From the NCBI GenBank assembly GCA_947475415.1, contig CANJLH010000002.1, positions 124,001 to 188,000 of the forward strand: a stretch of DNA of 64,000 nucleotides, written 5' to 3'. The position numbers were made by a program, and so were the translations under genes. The stretch is from Caulobacteraceae bacterium (GTDB lineage: Bacteria > Pseudomonadota > Alphaproteobacteria > Caulobacterales > Caulobacteraceae). Position 1 is the first letter of the stretch; each line of letters begins with the position of its first letter. Below, one piece after another: positions 55,310 to 64,000 of the stretch. The notes under the pieces are model-generated. The model saw only the letters and a list, made by a program, of their open reading frames with translations, did not search any database and had not been told where the DNA came from.

Positions 55310-55825
55310 TTAACGCGCCTTTTCGACCAGGGCCTGGGCCGACTGCGGACTCATGGGTCCCGTGTGTTTGGCGATGATCGTCCCGTCGCGACCGATCAGG
55401 AACGATTCCGGCACGCCGGTTACGCCGAACTCGATCCCGGCGCGCCCGCTGTGGTCCACCAGGCGCTCCACGAAAGGATCTCCTAGCCGGGCCAGAAACG
55501 CCCGGGTATTCGCCGGCTCATCTTTGTAGGCGACGCCAACGATCCGCACGCCCTGGGCGGCGAGGCCGCGCAGCACCGGATGCTCCACCTCGCAAGGCGC
55601 GCACCAGGAAGCGTAGAAATTGATCAGCACCGGTCCCTGTGCGTTGAGCCGCGCCAGCGCCTGCGTGCGGCCGTCATCCAGCGACGGAAGGCTCAGCGGC
55701 GGGATCGGTTTGCCCACCAGGGCCTGGGGGTCCACCTGCGGATTGCGATGCAGGGATTTCACGGCGAACAGAACCGCAAGCGCGGCCAGCACCACCAGCG
55801 GCAGGGCGGTGAGCCATCGCTTCAC
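55310..55825 (-). CDS. ccmG: Cytochrome c biogenesis thiol:disulfide interchange protein CcmG (DsbE)
   Basis: 171 residues from a GTG at 55825, starting MKRWLTALPLVVLAALAVLF, one membrane anchor. The periplasmic thioredoxin domain has the redox CxxC in NFYASWCAPCEVEHPVLRGL, then GVAYKDEPANTRAFL and the cis-Pro region FGVTGVPESFLIG. It reduces apocytochrome or CcmH during c-type cytochrome assembly. The GTG overlaps the ccmD stop by 4 bp. A 10-bp palindrome, GCGTTAACGC, covers its stop codon. Confidence 0.93.
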   Translation of the reverse strand: MKRWLTALPLVVLAALAVLFAVKSLHRNPQVDPQALVGKPIPPLSLPSLDDGRTQALARLNAQGPVLINFYASWCAPCEVEHPVLRGLAAQGVRIVGVAYKDEPANTRAFLARLGDPFVERLVDHSGRAGIEFGVTGVPESFLIGRDGTIIAKHTGPMSPQSAQALVEKAR

Positions 55826-55968
55826 GTCGGGCCCTTGGGCTGGGCCTTGTCCTTCCAGCGCCGGGCGTACGCCAGGCTCGACCAGATCATGGCGATGAAC
55901 ACGAAAGCTGTGAGCCCATAGGCCAGCCAGACAAAGGGGGCGTACTTTCCGGCGTCGAGGTCCAGCAT
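55822..55968 (-). CDS. ccmD: Heme exporter protein CcmD
   Basis: 48 residues: MLDLDAGKYAPFVWLAYGLT, one membrane helix (AFVFIAMIWSSLAYARRW) and a basic tail KDKAQPKGPT. Size and sequence fit CcmD, which frees holo-CcmE from the CcmABC complex. It is found by position: its ATG overlaps the ccmC stop by one base and its stop overlaps ccmG by four. Confidence 0.88.
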   Translation of the reverse strand: MLDLDAGKYAPFVWLAYGLTAFVFIAMIWSSLAYARRWKDKAQPKGPT

Positions 55969-56696
55969 CAGGCTCTCGCCTCGCGAAGCTGCAGCGCCAC
56001 GGCGCGCCGGCGCCACACCTCGCCACGGATCCGCACCAGCCACAGGGCGCCAAACGCGGCGGTGTAGGCCAGCGCCATCAGCAGCAATGGCCACAGGAAC
56101 TCCGGGCCCATCGCCGGGCCACCGGCGCGAAACACCGAAGCGCCCTGATGCAGGGAATTCCACCATTCCACCGACCAGTGGATGATAGGCAGGTTGACCA
56201 GCCCGACCAGCGCCAGGATCGCCGAGGCCCGCGCCGCCTTGGCCTCATCGTCCAGCGCTCCGCGCAGGGCCATGTAGGCGATGTAGAGCAGGAACAGCAC
56301 CAGCACCGAAGTCAGCCGCCCGTCCCAGACCCACCAGGCGCCCCACATGGGCCGGCCCCACAACGAGCCGGTGGCCAGCGCCAGGAATGTGAAGGCCGCG
56401 CCCAACGGCGCGGCGGCGGCGGCGGCGGCGTCGGCAAGGGCGTGGCGGAACACCAGTCCCAACAGGCTGGCCCCGCCCAGGCAGAAATAGGCGAACATGC
56501 AGGTCCAGGCGGCTGGAACATGGATGAACATGATCCGCACCGTGTCGCCCTGTTGATAGTCCTCCGGCGCGGTGAACCCGAGCCACAGGCCCGCCGCGGC
56601 CAAGCCCACCGCCAGCATTCCGAACAACGGGGCGGCCCAGCGCGAGAACGCCATGAAGCGATCAGGATTGGTCAGAAAGGTGGGCGCAAGGGCCAT
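55968..56696 (-). CDS. ccmC: Heme exporter protein CcmC
   Basis: 242 residues from the ATG at 56696, with six membrane helices. The heme-handling tryptophan motif is GRPMWGAWWVWDGRLTSVLV. Conserved periplasmic histidines lie in MFIHVPAAW and IIHWSVEWWNSLHQG. It transfers heme to CcmE. The upstream extension would run through the 56734-56768 hairpin and the spy-like gene and is rejected. ccmE, ccmF and ccmH are not in this window. Confidence 0.95.
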   Translation of the reverse strand: MALAPTFLTNPDRFMAFSRWAAPLFGMLAVGLAAAGLWLGFTAPEDYQQGDTVRIMFIHVPAAWTCMFAYFCLGGASLLGLVFRHALADAAAAAAAPLGAAFTFLALATGSLWGRPMWGAWWVWDGRLTSVLVLFLLYIAYMALRGALDDEAKAARASAILALVGLVNLPIIHWSVEWWNSLHQGASVFRAGGPAMGPEFLWPLLLMALAYTAAFGALWLVRIRGEVWRRRAVALQLREARA

Positions 56697-56733
56697 GTTG
56701 AGCGCATTAGCCTTCGCGGCCGAAAGGGGCAAG

Positions 56734-56768
56734 CCGGCCGCCTGCGGGGGGACACCGCAGGCGGCCGG
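56734..56768. repeat. Large perfect hairpin between spy-like gene and ccmC
   Basis: CCGGCCGCCTGCGG (56734-56747) and CCGCAGGCGGCCGG (56755-56768) form a 14-bp GC-rich stem with a 7-nt loop. It lies 10 bp after the spy-like stop and 38 bp before ccmC. No U-run follows. It may be a partial terminator, an mRNA-stabilising 3' hairpin, or a block that sets the level of ccmCDG. Confidence 0.75.
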
Positions 56769-56778
56769 GCGACGGCCG

Positions 56779-57282
56779 TCAGCCCGGCGCGTGGGGGCCC
56801 ATGCCGGGGCCGCCATGGCCGCCCATCCCACCCATGCCGTGATGGCGCATGCCCATCGGCGGCAGCGCATCGAAAGCCTTCTGCTGTGCCGGCGTCAGCT
56901 GGGAGTAGAAGCGTTTGATCGCTGCGGCGCGCGTATCGAACGCGGCCTGTCGACGGGCCATGTGGTCGCGCATGCGGTCGAGCCGCTCGGGCGTCGACAG
57001 TTTCATCATGGCCTGATTTTCGCCCATCATCCGCTCACGCATGCCTTCGGGCGGCCGCATGGCCTCCATCAGGGCGCCCAGCGCGGGTTCCTGGTTGGGG
57101 CGCAGCTGAAGCAGGTCGCGCAGGCTGTCGGCCCGCTTCTGGGCCATCACGGCGGGATCTGGACGCTCCCATCCCTGTTCCATCCTGCCGCCGGGCGGTC
57201 CCTCGGCGGGTTGGGCGAAGCCGGCGCTGGCGCCGGCCAAGGCGAGGGCGAGAGCCAGGCCGGAAATGATCTTGGCGGTCAT
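56779..57282 (-). CDS. Spy/CpxP-like periplasmic protein inserted in the ccm operon
   Basis: 167 residues from the ATG at 57282. Signal peptide MTAKIISGLALALALAGASA; the mature protein is helical and Met/Arg-rich: VMAQKRADSLRDLLQLRPNQ, MRPPEGMRERMMGENQAMMK and the LTPAQQKAFDALPPMG motif of the Spy/CpxP (LTxxQ) family. The His/Gly/Met-rich tail (MRHHGMGGMGGHGG) could bind metal. Spy and CpxP are periplasmic chaperones or stress modulators. It sits between ccmB and ccmC on the same strand, unusual for a ccm operon, and may protect apocytochromes or handle copper; both are inferences. Confidence 0.85.
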   Translation of the reverse strand: MTAKIISGLALALALAGASAGFAQPAEGPPGGRMEQGWERPDPAVMAQKRADSLRDLLQLRPNQEPALGALMEAMRPPEGMRERMMGENQAMMKLSTPERLDRMRDHMARRQAAFDTRAAAIKRFYSQLTPAQQKAFDALPPMGMRHHGMGGMGGHGGPGMGPHAPG

Positions 57283-57355
57283 GGGTTGTGCGAACTCCAA
57301 ATAACGTCCCTTGCTGCTTCAACGGCGCTGAACAGCGGTTCCGTCGCGGTCGGGT

Positions 57356-58018
57356 TCAGGAAAGCGCGTTGCGGCAGGCCGCGGCCATCGCCAGCGGACC
57401 TAGCGCCACAGCCGACGCCGCGTAGGCCGCCAGCAGGGCGAACCCCGGCAACCACGGCAGGCCCGACGCGAAGGCGGCGATGGCGCCGCCGCCGAAGATC
57501 ACCGGTGGGACATAGAGTGGCAGCACGATCACCGCGGTCAGCAAGCCGCCACGCCGGGCGCCGAGGCTGAGCGCCGCGCCGATCCCGCCCAGGAACACGA
57601 ACGCCAGGCCGCCGATCAGGGCGCTGACCAGGATAAGCGGCGCCAGGCGCGACTCCGCCCCGAGCGCGACGGCCGCCACCGGCGCCGCAACCGCCAGGGG
57701 CGCGGCGGTGGCCAGCCACTGGCCAAGACACTTCACCGCGCAGACCAGTTCCAGCGGCGCCGGCGACAGCAGCAGCAGGTCCAGTGCGCCGTCCTCGAAG
57801 TCGCGCTCGAACAAGCGGTCCAGGCAAAGCAACGAGGCCAGCGCCAGAGTCACCCAGGCCGCGCCCGGCGCCACGGCCGCCAATCGGCCTGCCTCAGGAC
57901 CAATCGCCAGCGGCAGCAAGGTGGCTGCGCCGGCGTAGAAGCCCAGCGCCACCAGGGGTCCGCCGCCGCGTCCCCAGGCGAGACTCGCCTCCCGGCGCAG
58001 GAGTCGCGCGAGGCTCAT
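57356..58018 (-). CDS. ccmB: Heme exporter protein CcmB
   Basis: 220 residues with six membrane helices. The start [20 protein letters not shown] and the cytoplasmic [20 protein letters not shown] then [20 protein letters not shown] are characteristic. It is the permease of the CcmAB ABC complex that drives release of holo-CcmE. The ATG overlaps the ccmA stop by 4 bp. It is followed by the spy-like gene rather than directly by ccmC. Confidence 0.94.
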   Translation of the reverse strand: MSLARLLRREASLAWGRGGGPLVALGFYAGAATLLPLAIGPEAGRLAAVAPGAAWVTLALASLLCLDRLFERDFEDGALDLLLLSPAPLELVCAVKCLGQWLATAAPLAVAAPVAAVALGAESRLAPLILVSALIGGLAFVFLGGIGAALSLGARRGGLLTAVIVLPLYVPPVIFGGGAIAAFASGLPWLPGFALLAAYAASAVALGPLAMAAACRNALS

Positions 58019-58617
58019 GCGGCGATCTCCACCTTCAGCGCGGGGATCGGCAAGGGATCATGCACGGCGGCCACGATCAGGCCGCCGCCCGCCAGATGCT
58101 CGGCCATGATCGCCCCGAAGGCTGCGCGCCAGTCGGCGTCCAGGGGGCTCATGGGTTCGTCCAGCAGCCAGAGCGGCCGCGGCGCCGCCAGCAGCCGGGC
58201 GAGGGTCAGGCGCCGCCGTTGGCCCGCCGAAAGCCGCCGCACCTCCAGATCCAGCAGGCGCCCAAGTTCAAGCCTATCAACCGCCGCGGCCAGCGCAGCG
58301 GCCGATCCGCCAAACCATCCGGCCCAGAACTCGAGTTCCTCACCGGCGAGTCGCGCCGACTTCAGGGCGTCCTGGTGGCTCAGGAAATGGAGACCCTCGG
58401 CCCTGGCCTGGGCCGGATCGGCCTCGCCGAAGGCGATCTCGCCGGCCTCGAGGCCCACCAGGCCGGCTACCGCCCGCAACAGGCTGGTCTTGCCCGCGCC
58501 GTTGCGGCCGACCAGCGCAGCGGCCTCTCCGCGGCCTAGAGAAAGGTTCATTCCCTCGAATAATAATCGACCGCCGCGCCGGACCGCCACGCCGCCAAGG
58601 GTAAGCGCGCTGATCAT
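58015..58617 (-). CDS. ccmA: Heme exporter ATP-binding protein CcmA
   Basis: 200-residue ABC ATPase of cytochrome c maturation. Walker A is [19 protein letters not shown], the signature is [17 protein letters not shown], and Walker B is [13 protein letters not shown]. Length suits the compact CcmA type. It is the first gene of the ccmA-B-spy-like-C-D-G run, reading away from acnA; a promoter must lie in the 196-bp divergent gap (58618-58813), where I see no clear -35/-10 pair. Confidence 0.94.
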   Translation of the reverse strand: MISALTLGGVAVRRGGRLLFEGMNLSLGRGEAAALVGRNGAGKTSLLRAVAGLVGLEAGEIAFGEADPAQARAEGLHFLSHQDALKSARLAGEELEFWAGWFGGSAAALAAAVDRLELGRLLDLEVRRLSAGQRRRLTLARLLAAPRPLWLLDEPMSPLDADWRAAFGAIMAEHLAGGGLIVAAVHDPLPIPALKVEIAA

Positions 58618-58813
58618 GCCAGTCGGGCCTCCACAGGCCGCTCAGTCATCCCCGCATGGACGCGATGCATGCCGAAGGTTATGAAGCGCGCGGCCGGCGC
58701 CGCCATGGGGGGCGTACGCAGCGCGGAAACGGACCCTGTGAGTCCGCCTCTTGAAGCGCGCGATCCCCTAAGACGGTGCATGAGCGGCCATATGTGAAAG
58801 GAAGGATCCCAAA

Positions 58814-61498
<2,685 letters not shown>

Positions 61499-61505
61499 TA
61501 CTGTG

Positions 61506-61531
61506 GGCCGGGCGGACACCCCCGCCCGGCC
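61506..61531 (+). terminator. Hairpin after acnA
   Basis: GGCCGGGCGG (61506-61515) and CCGCCCGGCC (61522-61531) form a 10-bp stem with a 6-nt loop, 7 bp after the acnA stop. No U-run follows, so it may stabilise the acnA 3' end or act with Rho rather than as a strict intrinsic terminator. Confidence 0.6.
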
Positions 61532-61586
61532 TGCTCACACCTTATTGAGGCGCCCCGGCCATGGAAGTTCGGTTATGTGCCGGCCA

Positions 61587-62306
61587 ATGATCCGACGGGC
61601 GGCGCTGATATCACTTGTCCTGCTGGCGCTTCCGGCCCTCGCGGCCGCGAAGCCGCCCATCGTGCTGGAGCTTTTCACCGCCCAGGGCTGCGCCTCCTGC
61701 GGCGAGGCTAACAGCTACGTCCAGAAACTGGCCGAACGGACCGACGTCCTGCCGCTGACCTTCTCGGTGGACTACTGGGATTATCTTGGCTGGAAGGACA
61801 CCTTCGCCCGGCCGGAGTTCGCCCAGCGCCAGAAGGCCTATGTGGCGCGGTTCGGCCTGCAGGAACCCTACACGCCGCAGATCGTGGTGGAGGGGCGCGC
61901 CGAGGCGCCTGGCCTTCAGACACGCAAGGTGGAGCGCCTGTTGCGGGACGCCGCCGCCGACCGGCGGTCGCCGCCGGATATCGCCTTTGTGAGCTCGCGC
62001 AGGGTCGATGTCGGCTCGGGCGTTGCGCCACGCGGCGGAGGCGAAGTCTGGCTGGTGCGCTTTGACCCGCGCGAACGGGCCGTCGAAATCAAAAGCGGCG
62101 ACAACAAGGGCCAGACCATGGTGCACAAAAATGTCGTGCGCCAGATCGAGCGCCTCGGCGGCTGGCGCGGCAGGCCCACCGCATATCGACTGCCGACGGC
62201 GTCCGAAGAGGGGCTGAGTGCGGTGGTGCTGGTGCAAGGCACCGATGGTGGACGGATCCTGGCGGTGGGCCTGCCCAGGCCCGCCAAACCCCAGAGCCCA
62301 AAATAG
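61587..62306 (+). CDS. DUF1223 exported thioredoxin-like protein
   Basis: 239 residues from the ATG at 61587 (61575 also possible). Signal peptide MIRRAALISLVLLALPALAA; then PPIVLELFTAQGCASCGEAN with a CxxC, FSVDYWDYLGWKDTFARPEF and YTPQIVVEGR, the DUF1223 pattern with a thioredoxin-like fold. A periplasmic redox role is inferred from the CxxC and export. It stands alone downstream of acnA and is followed by a hairpin at 62311-62342. Confidence 0.88.
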   Translation: MIRRAALISLVLLALPALAAAKPPIVLELFTAQGCASCGEANSYVQKLAERTDVLPLTFSVDYWDYLGWKDTFARPEFAQRQKAYVARFGLQEPYTPQIVVEGRAEAPGLQTRKVERLLRDAAADRRSPPDIAFVSSRRVDVGSGVAPRGGGEVWLVRFDPRERAVEIKSGDNKGQTMVHKNVVRQIERLGGWRGRPTAYRLPTASEEGLSAVVLVQGTDGGRILAVGLPRPAKPQSPK

Positions 62307-62310
62307 CGAA

Positions 62311-62342
62311 AGCCCGCGCGTCTGGAAGGGACCGCGCGGGCT
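62311..62342 (+). terminator. Hairpin after DUF1223 gene
   Basis: AGCCCGCGCG (62311-62320) and CGCGCGGGCT (62333-62342) form a 10-bp stem with a 12-nt loop, 4 bp after the stop. The following GAAACGCTTT has only a short T-run, so termination strength is uncertain. Confidence 0.6.
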
Positions 62343-62609
62343 GAAACGCTTTGAGGCGCCTAGCTAATTCGCCGCCTGTACGAGGCGGAAGAATTCTCGC
62401 CGGTTGACCGAATCCCGTGATCCGGGGGGGCTGGGGGGGCTGTTCAGGATCCAAGACCTTCGGAGACCCGATCAACCGGCAACGGTGGTATCGCCGCCCA
62501 AGGGGGCCGTGGCGGGACCGAAATAAGGTCTTTTCTGGGCAGAACCTTAATGCGCCGCCGCGGATGGGGCTCGCCATCGGCCGCAAACTCGGTCTAGATT
62601 TCATCTTCG
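62343..62609. other. Non-coding gap between DUF1223 and DUF2794 genes
   Basis: With the preceding hairpin this is a 303-bp gene-free stretch. It holds two tandem copies of GGGGGGGCT (62424-62432 and 62433-62441) and an imperfect dyad with AAGGT/ACCTT outer and TTCT/AGAA inner arms (62525-62548), which may lie near the DUF2794 promoter. I see no convincing ORF or RNA gene. Confidence 0.6.
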
Positions 62610-62945
62610 ATGGTCTTCGATCCTCCCCCCGCGTCGCCGCGTACGCCCATCGTGTTCTTCGAACGGCGCGAGCTGAACCTCATCCTCAGGATTTATGGGC
62701 AGATGGTCGCCGCCGGCGAATGGCGCGATTACGCCATCGATGGCCTGAAGGAGATGGCGGTGTTCTCGGTCTTCCGGAGGGCGTCCGAGGCGCCGATCTA
62801 CCGGATCGAAAAGCGCCCCGCGCTGGCGAGGGCTCAGGGCGCATGGGCGGTGGTCGGGCAGGGGGGCGTGATTCTGCGCCGCGGACGCGAACTCGACCAG
62901 GTGCTGAAGGTCTTCGACCGCGCCCGGTTCCGGGTGATCGAGTGA
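62610..62945 (+). CDS. DUF2794 family protein
   Basis: 111 residues. VFFERRELNLILRIYGQMVA then AGEWRDYAIDGLKEMAVFSV, FRRASEAPIYRIEKRPALAR and a final LDQVLKVFDRARFRVIE match the alphaproteobacterial DUF2794 family, whose function is unknown. There is no leader or membrane helix. It is convergent with the Bax-inhibitor-1 gene across a bidirectional terminator. Confidence 0.9.
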   Translation: MVFDPPPASPRTPIVFFERRELNLILRIYGQMVAAGEWRDYAIDGLKEMAVFSVFRRASEAPIYRIEKRPALARAQGAWAVVGQGGVILRRGRELDQVLKVFDRARFRVIE

Positions 62946-62952
62946 AACGAAA

Positions 62953-62979
62953 AAACCCCGGCGATCGCCGCCGGGGTTT
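62953..62979. terminator. Bidirectional intrinsic terminator
   Basis: AAACCCCGGCG (62953-62963) and CGCCGGGGTTT (62969-62979) make an 11-bp stem with a 5-nt loop. The A-run before it (62950-62955) becomes a U-run on the minus strand, and TTTCGTT follows on the plus strand. It serves the convergent DUF2794 and Bax-inhibitor genes. Confidence 0.9.
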
Positions 62980-63000
62980 CGTTCGTGCGTCTTGTGAGAC

Positions 63001-63750
63001 TTAACGGCGGCTGCCGAACAGGCTCATCAGGAACTGGAACAGATTGATGAAGTTCAGATACAGGTTGAGCGCGCCATAGTTGGTGGCCACGCCCATGGCC
63101 GCCTGGTCGCCGCCCAGCTGATAGTAGGTCATCTTCAGGCGCTGGGTGTCGTAGGCGATCAGGCCCGCGAACACCAACACGCCGATCACGTTGATGACGA
63201 AGCTCATCATCGAGTTGTGCAGGAAGATGTTCACGATCGACGCCAGCACCAGGCCGACCAGGCCGATCATCAGGAAGCTGCCGAAACCGGTCAGGTCCTT
63301 CTTGGTGGCGTAGCCGAACAGGCTGAGCGCGCCGAAGGCTGTCGCCGTGATCAGGAATGTCGTGGCCACCGAAACGCCGGTGTAGGCCAGCAGCCAAACG
63401 CCCAGGCCGGCGCCGATCCCCGTGACCACCGCCCAATAGAGAAAGCCTGCGGAGGCCGGACTCGGATTCTTGATGAACATGGCGCCGATCAGAACGACCA
63501 GCGGAACGAAGCGAATGATCGTGCCCAGCGCCGTGAAGCCTAACAGGCGCCCGTCGGGAGCTGTGACATACAGAAGTTGACGGACTGGCTCGAAGTCGGC
63601 GGTCACCCAGGCCAGGGCGGCGGAGAGCACGAGGCCCAGCGCCACCTTGTTATAGACGCCCAGCATGAAGCTGCGCAGGCCCGCGTCCACCGACATGTCC
63701 GCGTGATCCACCGGGATCGGGCGCGCATAGCCGCGGTTGAGGTCGCTCAT
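63001..63750 (-). CDS. Bax inhibitor-1/YccA family membrane protein
   Basis: 249 residues from the ATG at 63750, with seven membrane helices. SVDAGLRSFMLGVYNKVALG opens the domain; TATAFGALSLFGYATKKDLT and VFAGLIAYDTQRLKMTYYQL follow, the latter with the conserved Asp of the BI-1 calcium-leak/pH-sensor motif. Bacterial members such as YccA modulate FtsH proteolysis or ion leak. The N-terminal extension to 63810 is unlikely. It is divergent from thpR. Confidence 0.93.
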   Translation of the reverse strand: MSDLNRGYARPIPVDHADMSVDAGLRSFMLGVYNKVALGLVLSAALAWVTADFEPVRQLLYVTAPDGRLLGFTALGTIIRFVPLVVLIGAMFIKNPSPASAGFLYWAVVTGIGAGLGVWLLAYTGVSVATTFLITATAFGALSLFGYATKKDLTGFGSFLMIGLVGLVLASIVNIFLHNSMMSFVINVIGVLVFAGLIAYDTQRLKMTYYQLGGDQAAMGVATNYGALNLYLNFINLFQFLMSLFGSRR

Positions 63751-63886
63751 TTGAGACAAAGCCCTTGTCTGATCGTCCGGATTGGACGCCACCACAATAT
63801 CGGGCCGCACGAGGCCGCGCGCAAGTGGGCCTGGAACCGCGCTCGCAGGGGGTGCAATGGGCCCGCCCCGCCGATAAAATCACCCC

Positions 63887-64000
63887 ATGATCCGCCTGTT
63901 CGCCGCCCTGGCCGCGCCGCCTGAAGCCGTCGAGCGCCTCGCCGGCCTGCAACATGGCCTGCGCGGGGCGCGCTGGCGGCCGATCGAGGCGTTCCACGTC
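63887..64000 (+). CDS. thpR: RNA 2',3'-cyclic phosphodiesterase ThpR, N-terminal fragment
   Basis: 38 codons are present before the window ends: MIRLFAALAAPPEAVERLAG, then LQHGLRGARWRPIEAFHV. The MxRLFxAL start and the W-x-P-x-E-x-F/H-H run leading to the first H-x-T motif are typical of the LigT/ThpR 2H phosphoesterase family, which acts on 2',3'-cyclic RNA ends. The catalytic histidines lie at and beyond the edge. Confidence 0.75.
   Translation, partial: MIRLFAALAAPPEAVERLAGLQHGLRGARWRPIEAFHV

Noticed and set aside
62364..62460. Minus-strand peptide ending NRREFFRLVQAAN that looks gene-like
   Set aside because: The frame is closed by an in-frame stop shortly upstream and has no ATG, GTG or TTG start; it passes through the poly-G repeats. 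Probably chance.

Overview
The window is about 64 kb of high-GC (roughly two-thirds G+C), gene-dense DNA from an alphaproteobacterium of the Caulobacteraceae, most likely Phenylobacterium or a close relative of Caulobacter. The evidence is gene content and order: mnmE-mnmG-rsmG-parA-parB, rho-hemJ-hemH-hemE, then a non-coding gap, then PEP synthase regulator-maf-aroE-coaE-dnaQ with secB, the Tim44-like gene and mltA, plus lineage markers (CenR-like regulator, NtrZ-like protein, DUF3576, DUF6489, DUF1150, DUF2794). No tRNA, rRNA, insertion sequence, prophage or CRISPR array was seen; this is core chromosome.

Layout. 1-4.1 kb: mutS (5' end only), dnaJ, dnaK with a sigma-32-type promoter, and a HELTH-motif protein. 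4.1-9.5 kb: alkB, a dienelactone hydrolase broken by a one-base frameshift, a charged membrane-anchored protein, ftsK and lolA. 9.4-9.5 kb: a candidate small RNA. 9.6-17.8 kb: xthA, the CenR-like regulator, a PLP-binding protein, a thiE-like gene, an ntrZ-like gene, leuS, lptE and holA. 17.8-20 kb: a P450-thioesterase pair. 20-30.8 kb: the partition and origin-flank genes, with two perfect parS sites (24252-24267 and 26638-26653) and a degenerate third (28285-28300).

30,841-31,343 is a 503-bp gap between divergent hemE and the PEP synthase regulator. By synteny it is the replication origin (Cori). It carries DnaA-box-like sequences, five GANTC sites, CtrA-like half-sites and an AT-rich stretch.

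Right of the origin: maf, aroE, coaE, dnaQ, secB, Tim44-like, mltA and smr; then an alpha/beta hydrolase behind an FNR/FixK-like box; a patatin-3-hydroxybutyrate dehydrogenase pair; ynfA; two tandem membrane TolB-N-like/TPR paralogues; a heat-shock hsp20-DUF1150 pair; and the nitrogen cluster ptsN-hpf-exoD-rpoN, preceded by a small NepR-like ORF. From 49.4 kb come an HfsK-like acyltransferase, ilvA, an FKBP lipoprotein, ftsY, yciB, a MarR regulator, the cytochrome c maturation genes ccmA-ccmB-(spy-like)-ccmC-ccmD-ccmG, acnA, DUF1223, DUF2794, a Bax-inhibitor-1 protein and the 5' end of thpR.

Compared with C. crescentus as I remember it, dnaK-dnaJ-mutS lie on the opposite side of the origin and the ftsY/ccm/acnA block has also changed sides, as expected from an inversion around the origin. 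dnaA is not in this window. The least explained items are the candidate sRNA with a looped anti-Shine-Dalgarno motif, the alternative hairpins ahead of ftsK, the TolB-N/TPR tandem, the NepR-like gene beside rpoN, and the Spy-like gene and hairpin inside the ccm operon.
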